From Desulfobacula toluolica Tol2 (lineage in GTDB: Bacteria > Desulfobacterota > Desulfobacteria > Desulfobacterales > Desulfobacteraceae): a stretch of DNA of 64,000 nucleotides. How positions within the stretch are numbered: the stretch's first letter is position 1; each line of letters starts with the position of its first letter. Under the pieces are notes generated by a model, which did no database searches, was not told the DNA's origin, and saw only the letters and a list, made by a program, of their open reading frames with translations. The translations under genes were made by a program, and so were the position numbers. Shown here in pieces: positions 18,947 to 28,660 of this stretch. The stretch is from NCBI RefSeq assembly GCF_000307105.1, contig NC_018645.1, positions 2,182,578 to 2,246,577 on the forward strand, in the 5' to 3' direction.

Positions 18947-20332
18947 ATGGTAAAAAAAATACATTTGATTGCCGCCTGCGGCACCGGAATGGGAACCCTT
19001 GCCTGCATTTTAAAGGATATGGGATATTCAATATCAGGTTCCGACCAGAATGTTTATCCGCCCATGAGTGATTTTTTAGCAGACAAGGGGGTCAAGCTTT
19101 TTGAAGGATATGATGAGGCAAATCTGGATCATTCGCCTGATCTTGTGGTTATCGGCAATGCAATAACACGGCAAAATCTTGAAGCCCAGGCAGTATTAAA
19201 AAAAAAAATTCCCTATATATCAATGCCCCAGGCCGTGAATAAGTTTATTGCAAAGGATAAGAAAATCATTCTGGTGACGGGAACCCACGGGAAAACAACC
19301 ACCTCGTCCATCATGGCTCATATTCTGTTTGAGGCGGGAATGGACCCGTCTTTTATGATCGGAGGTATTTTAAAGGATTTTAATTCAAGTTTCAGGATAG
19401 GAAATGGTGAGTATATGGTGATTGAGGGGGATGAATATGACACGGCTTTTTTTGATAAAGGGCCCAAGTTTATGCATTATGATCCCGACATAACCATCAT
19501 GACAGGAATTGAATTTGATCATGCAGATATTTTTACAGGCATTGATCATATCAAGAAAGTTTTTTCAAAGTTTGTAAAAAAAAACGAAAAAACCAGTCAT
19601 ATCATCGCATTTGATAACAATGACAATTTAAATCAGATTCTTGCCGCTTCAAAAGCATCTGTTGAGACCTACGGAAATAAGGGTCAATGGTCTTTTTCAA
19701 ATCATATGCAAAAAACATCAAAAACTTTTTTTGATGTTCAAGGGCCTGATAAAGCCATTTGTGTTGAAACAGACCTGGTTGGCCGGCATAACCTGTTTAA
19801 TTGTCTTGCCTGCATTGCTGCAGCCCATAGGATCGGCATTAATGATCAAATCGTATGCCGTGCTTTGAAAACTTTTTCCGGCATCAAAAGACGACAGGAG
19901 GTTAGGGGCATAAAACACGGTATTACGGTAATGGATGATTTTGCCCATCACCCCACAGCAGTCAGAGAAACCATTAAGGCGGTAAAACCATTCTATAAAG
20001 ACGGCAGGGTGATTGCAGTGTTTGAACCCAGAACAAACACAAGCATGCGAAATGTTTTTCAAGATATCTATCCTGATTCATTTTTGGATGCAGATATGGT
20101 GTGTGTTTGTGAGCCGGGAGTTAAAAAAAATATACCTGAAAAAGAAAAATTTTCCACCCGAAAACTTGTGGCAGACATAGAGACAAAGGGGATATCGGCA
20201 TATCATTTTGAAAACAGTGATGCAGTTATAAATTTCTTGAAGCCTGAATTAAGAAGTAACGATCTTGTTTTAATCATGTCAAATGGCGGATTTGATAATA
20301 TTCACAACAAATTACTTGAGTCTATTGAATGA
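18947..20332 (+). CDS. mpl: UDP-N-acetylmuramate:L-alanyl-gamma-D-glutamyl-meso-diaminopimelate ligase
   Basis: Mpl rejoins recycled tripeptide to UDP-MurNAc in peptidoglycan recycling in the cytoplasm. The 461-residue Mur-ligase fold shows an N-terminal Rossmann part (HLIAACGTGMGTLACIL), the ATP loop VTGTHGKTTTSS (about 112), the EFDHADIF segment and DDFAHHPTAVRETI with FEPRTNTSMRN, the Mpl hallmark. The presence of Mpl implies meso-diaminopimelate peptidoglycan. The stop overlaps the next ATG (ATGA). Confidence 0.95.
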   Translation: MVKKIHLIAACGTGMGTLACILKDMGYSISGSDQNVYPPMSDFLADKGVKLFEGYDEANLDHSPDLVVIGNAITRQNLEAQAVLKKKIPYISMPQAVNKFIAKDKKIILVTGTHGKTTTSSIMAHILFEAGMDPSFMIGGILKDFNSSFRIGNGEYMVIEGDEYDTAFFDKGPKFMHYDPDITIMTGIEFDHADIFTGIDHIKKVFSKFVKKNEKTSHIIAFDNNDNLNQILAASKASVETYGNKGQWSFSNHMQKTSKTFFDVQGPDKAICVETDLVGRHNLFNCLACIAAAHRIGINDQIVCRALKTFSGIKRRQEVRGIKHGITVMDDFAHHPTAVRETIKAVKPFYKDGRVIAVFEPRTNTSMRNVFQDIYPDSFLDADMVCVCEPGVKKNIPEKEKFSTRKLVADIETKGISAYHFENSDAVINFLKPELRSNDLVLIMSNGGFDNIHNKLLESIE

Positions 20333-20529
20333 AAAAAAAGATCATATTTCGTATTATTGGAATTGGTATCTTTCATATGGTGTTATATTTATATATTGTT
20401 CCTTTTTTGATTTATCCAAAATTTGGCGATAGTGGGTTTAATTTTGCAGTCTTAGTTGCCATTATTATTTCTATAGCTGTTTTGGGAACAATGTTTTTTG
20501 AAAGAAGAATAAAAGGAGATAAAAAATGA
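20329..20529 (+). CDS. Small two-helix membrane protein (66 residues)
   Basis: The start overlaps the mpl stop by ATGA, and the end overlaps the hemerythrin start (ATGA), so it sits in a tightly coupled row. It encodes two hydrophobic segments (about 7-28 and 38-56) with a basic tail (FFERRIKGDKK). No family was recognised. The tight overlaps on both sides are the main support that it is translated. Confidence 0.7.
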   Translation: MKKKIIFRIIGIGIFHMVLYLYIVPFLIYPKFGDSGFNFAVLVAIIISIAVLGTMFFERRIKGDKK

Positions 20530-20963
20530 TTGATATTGAAAAAATAGAGTGGGACCCCAAATATAGCGTTGATATTGAAGAAATAGATGTGCATCAGAAA
20601 AAGATGTTTGAATTGTTCAACCAGTTGATTGACATGAAAAAAACAAAAACAGACAACAAAGACTGTATCAATATGATTTCCGATATAAACGAATACAGTA
20701 AATTTTATTTCAGTTCAGAAGAAAGATACTTGAAAAAAAAAGGATATCCTGACTTCGGAGCCCATGCAAAGGCACATCGCCAATTTACCAAGGCATCCAT
20801 CACTTTGCGGCGAGAGATTTCCGACGATATTGGAAATTTAACAGGTGAGGTCATAAAAGAATTAAGAGACTGGTTGATAGATCATATCCTTACTTTGGAT
20901 TCTTTGTATATTCCGTTTTTAAGAATTGATAAGTATATAGAAGACTCAAAACGTAAAAATTAA
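20526..20963 (+). CDS. Hemerythrin-family protein lacking ligands of one iron site
   Basis: The 145-residue four-helix bundle follows the bacteriohemerythrin pattern. By motif comparison, the bridging Glu65, His80, His84, His120 and the bridging Asp125 are kept. The first helix reads DVHQKKMF where DEQHKKLF is usual, so the ligand place holds Gln24, and the next His (HFxxEE) is Tyr61. Both changed positions are the terminal ligands of one iron (Fe2 by marine-worm numbering). The protein may bind one iron or serve as a sensor rather than an oxygen carrier. AAAGGAG ribosome site present; coupled to the upstream membrane gene. Confidence 0.85.
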   Translation: MIDIEKIEWDPKYSVDIEEIDVHQKKMFELFNQLIDMKKTKTDNKDCINMISDINEYSKFYFSSEERYLKKKGYPDFGAHAKAHRQFTKASITLRREISDDIGNLTGEVIKELRDWLIDHILTLDSLYIPFLRIDKYIEDSKRKN

Positions 20964-21139
20964 AAGCTTTTTTAATTTGGGAATACGGAACATTATCAAT
21001 TAATCATGTATGTGAAAATATTTTGCGGACAAAGGATAATTTTGATATACAAAAAAGAGTTTTAACCTGATTGTCATGGCTATAGCCGTGATTATAAAAT
21101 GATGATAACGACTGTTTTTTTTAGTTAATCAAAAAAACT

Positions 21140-22555
21140 TTGACGGCCCTTTATCGTATCGAAAAAAAACAAACAAGAAAGAAAGAAAAAATTTTGAAAA
21201 AAAATCAAACAATTCCCGAATTAATCTGGCGGTTTTTTTGTTCTGTAAAACTGACCGTTTATCTGCTTGTGCTTCTTGCCAGCACATCTATTATCGGAAC
21301 GGTTATCCTTCAGAATGGAACAGGCCAGCAATATGTAAAACTTTATGGCGAAGCGTTTTATAAACTGATTAAGGTTTTAAATATTGATGATATGTATAAT
21401 GCATGGTGGTTTCTTGCCCTGATCTTTATGCTGTGTATCAATATAGTTGTGTGTTCAATTGAAAGGCTTTCCTTTACATGGAAAATTATTTTTCCCAAAA
21501 AAATTACATTTAATCCTGAACGATTCAGGAAACTGAAAAATTGTGAAGCTTTTACGGTTGATAAAGATGCTTCATCCTTGTCCGAAGCTTATGAAAGCGT
21601 TTTATTCAAAACAATTGGAAAAGTCATTAAAGAGAAAAACGACACCGGGATAATGATGTATGCGGAAAAAGGAAGGTGGACAAGAATTGGTGTGTATGTA
21701 GTTCATTCCAGTATTCTTTTGTTGCTCATCGGGGCATTAATCGGGTCTGTTTTTGGATTCAAGGCCAACCTGCAATTGGATGAGGGAGAAACCTCTGACA
21801 CGGTTTTTGTCGTTAAAAAAAGAGTGCCGGTAAAACTTGATTTTTCCATCCGGTGTAATGACTTTGATGTTAAATTTTATGATACAGGCGCACCTGAAGA
21901 GTTTAAATCAAATTTGACGATAATTGAGAACGGCAAAGAAAGCTTTACCAAAGATATCCTTGTCAATCATCCTCTCAGATACAAAGGCATCAATATTTTT
22001 CAATCCTCTTACGGCACGGCTAAACCGGACAGGGTCCAGCTTGATATGATCCAACATTCTGACAACCATGTTACAAGCAAAATCGTAAAAATCGGAGATG
22101 AAATTCAATTGCCCCAGGACCAGGGATTATTCAAGCTTGAAGGGTTTTTGCCCCATTTTGATTTCAGAGGTCATAATCTTGGAGAAGCATTTATAGGAAG
22201 AATCACACAAAATGACGGCAAAAGTTTTCAAATTGGTATTCCCGTCAAATTCCCGACTTTTGATAAGATGAGAAAAGGGACCTTTGCCTTTGTCATCAAA
22301 GAATTTGAAAAAAAATACTATACAGGTCTTCAGATTACCAAAGATCCTGGAATATGGTATGTTTATTCAGGCTTTATCCTGATGATTATCGGATGCTGGA
22401 TTACTTTTTTTATGTCGCATCAGTCCTGTTATATTGAAATTAAATCCTCCCAAGGCAATGGTTCAAAGGTTTTTGTTTCAGGCAGCACCAATCGAAACCG
22501 CCAGGGAATGAAACTTAAAATTCAAAAAATTGTAACAAAATTAAAGGATAAGTAA
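21140..22555 (+). CDS. resB: Cytochrome c biogenesis protein ResB
   Basis: ResB (Ccs1) pairs with CcsA in System II cytochrome c maturation, keeping the apocytochrome reduced and presenting it for haem attachment outside the membrane. The 471-residue protein has membrane segments near 37-57, 87-107, 187-207 and 413-433 and a large periplasmic part, as usual. FFCSVKLTVYLLVLLASTSI and RWTRIGVYVVHSSILLLLIG are typical family segments. The given start is TTG; no strong ribosome site fixes it. ccsA follows after 5 bases, and the Qrc operon, rich in c haems, is next. Confidence 0.92.
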   Translation: MTALYRIEKKQTRKKEKILKKNQTIPELIWRFFCSVKLTVYLLVLLASTSIIGTVILQNGTGQQYVKLYGEAFYKLIKVLNIDDMYNAWWFLALIFMLCINIVVCSIERLSFTWKIIFPKKITFNPERFRKLKNCEAFTVDKDASSLSEAYESVLFKTIGKVIKEKNDTGIMMYAEKGRWTRIGVYVVHSSILLLLIGALIGSVFGFKANLQLDEGETSDTVFVVKKRVPVKLDFSIRCNDFDVKFYDTGAPEEFKSNLTIIENGKESFTKDILVNHPLRYKGINIFQSSYGTAKPDRVQLDMIQHSDNHVTSKIVKIGDEIQLPQDQGLFKLEGFLPHFDFRGHNLGEAFIGRITQNDGKSFQIGIPVKFPTFDKMRKGTFAFVIKEFEKKYYTGLQITKDPGIWYVYSGFILMIIGCWITFFMSHQSCYIEIKSSQGNGSKVFVSGSTNRNRQGMKLKIQKIVTKLKDK

Positions 22556-22560
22556 TTCTT

Positions 22561-23394
22561 ATGAATAGTTCTCTTGCATTATCGTCTGCAACATTTATTT
22601 ATGCGCTGGCCTCGGTTTTTTATATCGGGTCTTTTACCTTTAAAAAGCAAGTCCTTTCAAAACTTGGTTTTATTGTTCTGGTAATAGGGTTTTTGGCGAA
22701 TACCGCCGGCATCATTCTACGGTGGATCGAGTCTTATCAGATGGGATACGGTCATGCACCTTTTGCCAATATGTATGAATCCCTGGTGTTTTTTTCCTGG
22801 ACGGTTGCCATCCTTTATATTTTTGTTGAACTAAAATACAAAGAACGTATTATCGGCGTATTTGCATCTCCCCTGGTATTTCTTGCCATTGCCTATGCAT
22901 CCCTTTCTCCTGATATCAGCAGTAAAATTTCCCCCTTAATCCCGGCACTGAAAAGCAATTGGCTCATCGCCCATGTCATTACCTGTTTTTTAGGTTATTC
23001 AGGTTTTGCCGTAGCTTTCGGTTTCAGTATCATGTATTTTGTCAAACCCAAAAACCCTGATGCCAAATCCATATTTGCAAAGCTTCCTTCGTGGGAACTC
23101 ATTGATGAATTGACGTATCAGATGGTGGTTTTCGGATTTCTTTTCCTTACCATCGGCATTATTACCGGTGCGGTCTGGGCCAATTCAGCATGGGGTAAGT
23201 ACTGGGGCTGGGACCCCAAAGAAACCTGGTCTCTTATCACCTGGTTTGTTTATGCTATTTTTATGCATTTAAGAATGATGAAAGGCTGGTATGGCAGAAA
23301 GCTTGCCTGGGTTTCCATTATCGGTTTCATAGCTGTTTTGTTTACTTATTTCGGAGTAAATTATTTGCTTAGCGGGCTTCATAGTTACGCTTAA
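22561..23394 (+). CDS. ccsA: Cytochrome c biogenesis protein CcsA/CcsB (haem handling)
   Basis: CcsA delivers haem across the cytoplasmic membrane and joins it to CxxCH motifs together with ResB. The 277-residue protein has about eight hydrophobic segments. The tryptophan-rich WWD motif WGKYWGWDPKETWSLITW (about residues 214-231) and flanking His residues that bind haem are present. Its genomic partner resB ends 5 bases upstream. Clients in this window are QrcA and TmcA. Confidence 0.95.
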   Translation: MNSSLALSSATFIYALASVFYIGSFTFKKQVLSKLGFIVLVIGFLANTAGIILRWIESYQMGYGHAPFANMYESLVFFSWTVAILYIFVELKYKERIIGVFASPLVFLAIAYASLSPDISSKISPLIPALKSNWLIAHVITCFLGYSGFAVAFGFSIMYFVKPKNPDAKSIFAKLPSWELIDELTYQMVVFGFLFLTIGIITGAVWANSAWGKYWGWDPKETWSLITWFVYAIFMHLRMMKGWYGRKLAWVSIIGFIAVLFTYFGVNYLLSGLHSYA

Positions 23395-23431
23395 CCATCC
23401 TTGATCATTGCCGGTGTTGTCTTAATTTGTC

Positions 23432-23460
23432 TTGACAAGAAAACAAGATATTAATATAGA
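23432..23460 (+). promoter_or_regulatory. Sigma70-like promoter for the qrc operon
   Basis: TTGACA at 23432-23437 and TATAGA at 23455-23460 are separated by 17 bases, a near-consensus promoter. The qrcA start is about 135 bases downstream, leaving a long leader in which I see no clear structure. Predicted from sequence only. Confidence 0.55.
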
Positions 23461-23602
23461 TTAACGCAAATTATGGACGTGATTGCAAAACAGTTTAAGA
23501 TAACTGTCTGCAAAGGAAATAGTCCGGGTTAAAGCTTTGATAGATTGTGGCCCGGATAAAATGGTTAACGTATCATCAACATTTTAAATTGATGGAGTTT
23601 TC

Positions 23603-24274
23603 ATGAGTGAAATAGAAAACAAAACTGAAAATGGTTCTATGGAGAGTGCGGGGGAATGCACTGCCGGAGATGCAAAAGATGATAAAGGATTAGGACTTGG
23701 CATCATCTTTTTTATTGTTGCATTTGTTGTATGCTTTTTATCCGGTACTCTGTTGTTTCCCAAATTGCTCTATTCAAAAAAAGAGCAACCTTTTAATTTT
23801 GATCACGCGCTTCATGTTGGTGAGGCCGGTGATTGTGATGCTTGTCATTCTTTTAGAGAAGACGGCAGTTTTACCGGTATCCCCAAGCTCGCTGCCTGCC
23901 TGGATTGTCATTCTGAAGAGCCATTGGGTGAGACAGAAGATGAGGCCCTGTTCGTAGAAGAGTATGTGGCAAATGAGAAAGAAATCCCATGGTATATTTA
24001 TTCGCAACAACCGGATTGTGTCTTTTTCTCCCATGCGGCACACACCCAGGCTGCTGGTATGGATTGCGTAGCATGTCATGGCCCGATTGGAGAATCAACA
24101 TCTTCAAGACCCTATGAAGAGAACAGAATTACCGGCTATAGTCGTGATATCTGGGGTAAAAATATCTGGGGAATTAAAAAACATTCCTGGGATCGTATGA
24201 AGATGGATGACTGCGCAGAGTGTCACAAAGAGGAAACAGGCCACCAGGGATATTGTTTCCAGTGCCACAAGTAA
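23603..24274 (+). CDS. qrcA: Qrc complex multihaem cytochrome c subunit
   Basis: QrcA takes electrons from periplasmic type I cytochrome c3 and passes them into the menaquinone-reducing Qrc complex. The 223-residue protein has an acidic cytoplasmic N-terminus, one membrane anchor (about 32-52) and five CxxCH haem motifs (CDACH, CLDCH, CVACH, CAECH, CFQCH). Described QrcA has six haems; a lone Cys in DCVFFSHAAH is the only candidate for a single-cysteine sixth site. Its place directly before qrcBCD and after resB-ccsA makes the call firm. Confidence 0.93.
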   Translation: MSEIENKTENGSMESAGECTAGDAKDDKGLGLGIIFFIVAFVVCFLSGTLLFPKLLYSKKEQPFNFDHALHVGEAGDCDACHSFREDGSFTGIPKLAACLDCHSEEPLGETEDEALFVEEYVANEKEIPWYIYSQQPDCVFFSHAAHTQAAGMDCVACHGPIGESTSSRPYEENRITGYSRDIWGKNIWGIKKHSWDRMKMDDCAECHKEETGHQGYCFQCHK

Positions 24275-24320
24275 AAACACCTGAAACACAAGAATTCAAA
24301 ACTTTATAGAGGAATAATTT

Positions 24321-26456
24321 ATGAAAGTTGACAGAAGAAGCTTCTTGGGATTGGGACTTGGCGCAGTTGCGGGTATTGCAGTTTCCCCTGTGGGGATTAA
24401 ACTTACAGATGATTCTTCCATCTGGACCCAGAACTGGCCATGGACTCCTGTCCCTGTTGACGGAGAAGTAAAATATGAAAGTTCGGTTTGCAGCCTCTGT
24501 CCCGGAAGCTGTGGTATAAATGTCAGGAAAATAGACGACAGGCCCGTTAAAATTGAAGGCCTTGCAGACCATCCTATAAATGCCGGCGGTGCCTGCCTTC
24601 ATGGAATTGCCGGTCTTCAGTATTTGTATGACCCTTCAAGAGTTAAAACTCCATTAAAAAAGAATGGTGATAACTTCGAAGAAATATCCTGGGATGATGC
24701 TATTGCACTTGTCGCTGAAAAACTTTCTGCTATACGGAAAAGCGGATCACCTGAAAAACTTGCCTGCATCACAGATAATGATCAGGGATCGGTTTGCGGC
24801 CTGTTTAAACGCTTGCTCAAAACATTTGGTTCTCCCAATTTTTATACCATGCCAAGCCTTGAATCTTATCTTGAAATGACGGCAGCAACAGTACATGGTA
24901 AAGGGAATACAATTGGATTCGATCTTGAAAATTCAAGTTTTGTTTTAAGCTTTGGCGCAGGGATCATCGAAGGTTGGGGGTCTCCTGTTAATTGCTTTAA
25001 GGCAAATGCATCCAGAAAAGAAAGGCATGCAAAACTTTATCAAATTGAGCCTCGGTTATCCAATACTGCTGCAAATGCTGATAAATGGATACCCATAAAA
25101 CCTGGAACCGAAGCGGATCTGGCCCTTGGAATGTGCGCGGTTATTTTGAAAAACAACTTGTTTGACAGTGCAGCTGCAGCTAATTTTAAAGGTGGATTGA
25201 ACAAATTGGATGCATTGCTCCAAAAGGATTATACTCCTGCAAAAACGTCTGAAATTACCGGGGTAAAAGTCTCTGATATTGAAAAAATCGCCACTTTGTT
25301 TGCCAAATCAAAGATGCCGGTTGCAGTTTTTGGCAAAGGCCGTGGCAATGGTTCCCAAAGTCTGAAAGAACTTGTTGCTGTTCATACCTTGAACTGTCTG
25401 GTGGGCAATATCAATAAAAAGGGTGGTGTTTTTGTCCAGCCCCAAAATGAGTATCTTAAGTTTCCGAATAAATTAATGGATGGCGTTGCAGATACCGGAG
25501 TTGCAAAAAATAGAGCAGGACAAGAAATCAACCAGCTTTTTGAAACAATAACCAAATCTTCAAAACCTGCTGTTGAAGCTCTTTTTGTCTACAATGCAAA
25601 TCCGTGTTACGAGTTGCATGATTCCAAGCGTATCAAGCAGGCCTTTGAAAAAATTCCTTTTGTTGTGAGCTTTTCTTCGTTCCTTGATGAAACAGCAAAA
25701 CAAGCGGATATTATTCTGCCAAGCCATACGTTCATTGAACGACTTGAAGACGTTCCTTCAGGTGGCGGGCTTTCAAAGAAGGTTGTAGGGCTGACCAAGC
25801 CTGTGAGCAAACCGGTATTTAACACGAAAAATCCCGGAGATACTCTCATCTTGATTGCAAAAGCCTTGGAAGGCAATATTGCCCGGAGCTTTGACTGGGA
25901 ATCTTATGAACAATGTCTGGAAAGTGTTACTCCTGGCATCTGGGATGCCTTGTCAGAAGACGGTTATGCTGTTTTGTCCGAAGGCGTTCCAACCCGTTTA
26001 GTATCTGTTAATGTCTCTTTTATTGCCGATAACCCTGCAAAGGTTCAGGCCCAGGGAGATTATGAGCTTACATTGATCCCCATTGACAACATAAGACTGA
26101 TCAGTTCAGGAACTTCTGCATCTCCTTTTGCCGTTAAGACGGTTTCAGATAAGGTTTTAAAAGGCATGGACAGTTTTGTAGAGATTAATCCTTTAACTGC
26201 CAGGGGCTTTGGTCTTAAAGATAATGGTTATGCTACATTGACAACACCCATGGGCTCAGCCCGTGTGATGGTAAATTTTAACGAAGGAATGATGCCGGGT
26301 GTGATCGGAATGGTCAAAGGCCTTGGTCATACCTTTGATAATAAGTATGTGTCAAACAAAGGTATCAATGTAAATGACTTAATCGGCCCGGTAATTGAAT
26401 CTGGTTCAGGACTGGATGCTGCCTTTGGAATTAAAGCAAAAATTTCCAAGGCCTAA
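24321..26456 (+). CDS. qrcB: Qrc complex molybdopterin-oxidoreductase-like subunit
   Basis: QrcB is a periplasmic member of the molybdopterin oxidoreductase family which, in the characterised Qrc complex, carries no molybdenum. The 711-residue protein starts with a twin-arginine signal (DRRSFLGLGLGAVAG), then CSLCPGSCG plus a later Cys (GGACLHG), an N-terminal Fe-S cluster site of the family. The molybdopterin-fold segments and the C-terminal dinucleotide-binding domain (about 590-700) follow. The AGGAATAAT ribosome site precedes the ATG. It is followed by qrcC in the same order as in Desulfovibrio. Confidence 0.94.
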   Translation: MKVDRRSFLGLGLGAVAGIAVSPVGIKLTDDSSIWTQNWPWTPVPVDGEVKYESSVCSLCPGSCGINVRKIDDRPVKIEGLADHPINAGGACLHGIAGLQYLYDPSRVKTPLKKNGDNFEEISWDDAIALVAEKLSAIRKSGSPEKLACITDNDQGSVCGLFKRLLKTFGSPNFYTMPSLESYLEMTAATVHGKGNTIGFDLENSSFVLSFGAGIIEGWGSPVNCFKANASRKERHAKLYQIEPRLSNTAANADKWIPIKPGTEADLALGMCAVILKNNLFDSAAAANFKGGLNKLDALLQKDYTPAKTSEITGVKVSDIEKIATLFAKSKMPVAVFGKGRGNGSQSLKELVAVHTLNCLVGNINKKGGVFVQPQNEYLKFPNKLMDGVADTGVAKNRAGQEINQLFETITKSSKPAVEALFVYNANPCYELHDSKRIKQAFEKIPFVVSFSSFLDETAKQADIILPSHTFIERLEDVPSGGGLSKKVVGLTKPVSKPVFNTKNPGDTLILIAKALEGNIARSFDWESYEQCLESVTPGIWDALSEDGYAVLSEGVPTRLVSVNVSFIADNPAKVQAQGDYELTLIPIDNIRLISSGTSASPFAVKTVSDKVLKGMDSFVEINPLTARGFGLKDNGYATLTTPMGSARVMVNFNEGMMPGVIGMVKGLGHTFDNKYVSNKGINVNDLIGPVIESGSGLDAAFGIKAKISKA

Positions 26457-26486
26457 ATTAAGGATAAATTGCTAAAGAGGTTCTTA

Positions 26487-27347
26487 ATGAAACAAGAAAA
26501 TAACAAAGCACATAAGTTCGGAATGGTTATTGATCTGGACAAATGCACCGGATGCGGGTCGTGCATGGTTTCGTGCATGTCTGAGAACAATGTTCCGTTT
26601 AAGGAGGATGAGTCCAATAAAAAGGATAGCATCACCTGGATGCGTGTTTATAAATTAACAAATGGTAAATCCTTTCCTGATACTGAAATTGCATATGTAC
26701 CAAGGCCTTGTCAGCACTGCGGAGGAAAAGGTGATCATGGTCACTCTCCTTGTGTTTCCGTTTGCCCTGCCACTGCAACCGACTATGGCTATGATACGGG
26801 AATTGTCAGCCAGATTTATACACGCTGTTTTGGATGTCGATATTGCATGGGAGCATGCCCCTATCATGCAAGGTATTTTAACTGGTGGGACCCCAAATGG
26901 CCCGAAGGCATGGAAAAATACCTGAGTCCCAATGTATCTCCGAGGATGAGAGGGGTCGTGGAAAAATGCAGCTTCTGTTATCACAGATACCAGGCTGCAA
27001 GGGATACTGCATACGTTGAAGGCCGTGATGATATTGAGGAACACGAATATCAGACTGCCTGCACCACAGCTTGTCCGGCAGGTGCAATTGTATTCGGGGA
27101 TCTTAATAATCCCGATCATCAGGTCCATAAGATTGTCAAACCTGATCCCCACCCTGATCCAAGAAACAAACATGTGGTCGGAAAATCAAGAAATCCTAAA
27201 GTATTCAGGCTTCTTGAACGACTTGGAACCAATCCAAAAGTTTATTATCTTTCCGAACGCGAATGGGTTAGAAAAGCAGGTGATAATTACCTGGATGGCG
27301 AGTGGGATAAATTTAAGAATCATCATGGGTCTTCATCCCATGATTAA
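26487..27347 (+). CDS. qrcC: Qrc complex four-cluster ferredoxin subunit
   Basis: QrcC wires QrcB/QrcA to the membrane subunit QrcD through Fe-S clusters. The 286-residue protein shows four Cys groups: CTGCGSCMVSC, CQHCGG with CVSVCP, CFGCRYCMGACP, and CSFC with CTTACP. No signal peptide is visible; it probably travels with QrcB through the Tat system. The ATG at 26487 is preferred to a TTG 18 bases upstream, because the AAAGAGG ribosome site lies between them. Confidence 0.94.
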   Translation: MKQENNKAHKFGMVIDLDKCTGCGSCMVSCMSENNVPFKEDESNKKDSITWMRVYKLTNGKSFPDTEIAYVPRPCQHCGGKGDHGHSPCVSVCPATATDYGYDTGIVSQIYTRCFGCRYCMGACPYHARYFNWWDPKWPEGMEKYLSPNVSPRMRGVVEKCSFCYHRYQAARDTAYVEGRDDIEEHEYQTACTTACPAGAIVFGDLNNPDHQVHKIVKPDPHPDPRNKHVVGKSRNPKVFRLLERLGTNPKVYYLSEREWVRKAGDNYLDGEWDKFKNHHGSSSHD

Positions 27348-27380
27348 GATATCCGAAATCTTATTTAGGAGTGAATAAAT

Positions 27381-28634
27381 ATGGATTCTGCATTAATACC
27401 TGAAGGTGCAAAACGGTGTTCATTTCCAAAATTCACCATTGGAATTGCAATCGTTGGTGCCGTACTTCTTTGGGGCGTTTATGCCATGTTCCTTTGCTGG
27501 TTTAAAGGCCTGAACCAGACCAATATGAATGATTATTACGGATTTGCCCTTTGGATCTGGGCTGATCTTGCCGTCATTGCAGTTGGGGGGGGCGCATTTT
27601 TTACAGGGCTGTTGCGATATATTTTTAAAATTGATGAGCTGAAAAATATCATAAATTTTGCCGTTATCATCGGTTTTATCTGTTATAGTTCGGCATTGCT
27701 GATTCTTGCCATTGATATTGGACAGCCGCTTCGGGGCTGGTTTATTTTCTGGCATGCCAATGTTCATTCAATGTTGACAGAGGTGGCATTTTGCCTGTCT
27801 TGTTATTTTGCGGTATTGACTATTGAGTTTATCCCCAATATTCTTGAAAACCGTCAGGCTAACAAAGTGCCGTTTTTTCATCACCTTGCACATAATATGC
27901 ATGGTGTGATGGCTATTTTTGCCGCAACCGGTGCTTTTCTTTCTTTTTTTCATCAAGGATCTCTTGGCGGGGTTGCAGGCGTAATGTATGGCCGTCCTTT
28001 TGCCGTCAGGGAAGGTCTGTTGATCTGGCCCTGGACTTTCTTTTTGTTTACATGGTCTGCGGCTGCATTCGGTCCTTGCTTTACCCTTCTGGTGACAAAA
28101 ATAACTGAAGTTATTACCGGAAAAAAACTGGTTAAAGATAATGTTGTAAATCTTCTGGCCAAAATATCCGGTTGGATGATAACCACCTATATCGTTGCCA
28201 AAATTATTGATACCATTTACTGGGCAAGCGTAACAGTCCCAAGTCTTGGATTTAAGCTAAGTCATTTTTATACTGACAACAGTTTTTATGGATACTGGAT
28301 ACTGCTGACTGAAATTGTATTATGCGGCATTGTTCCGGGTTTGATTCTTATCAAAAAATCAACGCGTGAAAATCCGGCTTTGAGACTTATTGCAATTACT
28401 CTTGGTGTTATCGGGGTTTGTCTGAACAGATGGGTCATGGTTCTTCAAATCATGGCGGTTCCGGTAATGAGTTTTGATACCTGGGCACTTTATATTCCAA
28501 GCTGGCAGGAAGTTGCAACTACTGTTCTGCCCGTGGCCTATGGAATCATCCTGATTGCCATTACATATCGTTACCTTCCTGTTTTCCCCCAGGAGCAGGA
28601 ACTTAATTCAAATCCAGTGGCAGAGACGGAATAA
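27381..28634 (+). CDS. qrcD: Qrc complex NrfD-type membrane subunit
   Basis: QrcD is the NrfD/PsrC-like integral membrane protein that holds the menaquinone site. The 417-residue protein has about ten hydrophobic helices and a short cytoplasmic tail. Typical segments include FALWIWADLAVIAVGGGAFF near residue 60 and FFHQGSLGGVAGVMYGRP, found in this family. It is coupled with QrcC and the others in Desulfovibrio-type Qrc. A small membrane ORF follows 26 bases later. Confidence 0.94.
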   Translation: MDSALIPEGAKRCSFPKFTIGIAIVGAVLLWGVYAMFLCWFKGLNQTNMNDYYGFALWIWADLAVIAVGGGAFFTGLLRYIFKIDELKNIINFAVIIGFICYSSALLILAIDIGQPLRGWFIFWHANVHSMLTEVAFCLSCYFAVLTIEFIPNILENRQANKVPFFHHLAHNMHGVMAIFAATGAFLSFFHQGSLGGVAGVMYGRPFAVREGLLIWPWTFFLFTWSAAAFGPCFTLLVTKITEVITGKKLVKDNVVNLLAKISGWMITTYIVAKIIDTIYWASVTVPSLGFKLSHFYTDNSFYGYWILLTEIVLCGIVPGLILIKKSTRENPALRLIAITLGVIGVCLNRWVMVLQIMAVPVMSFDTWALYIPSWQEVATTVLPVAYGIILIAITYRYLPVFPQEQELNSNPVAETE

Positions 28635-28660
28635 CCTTTTTTGCATAAAGGAGAAAGATT

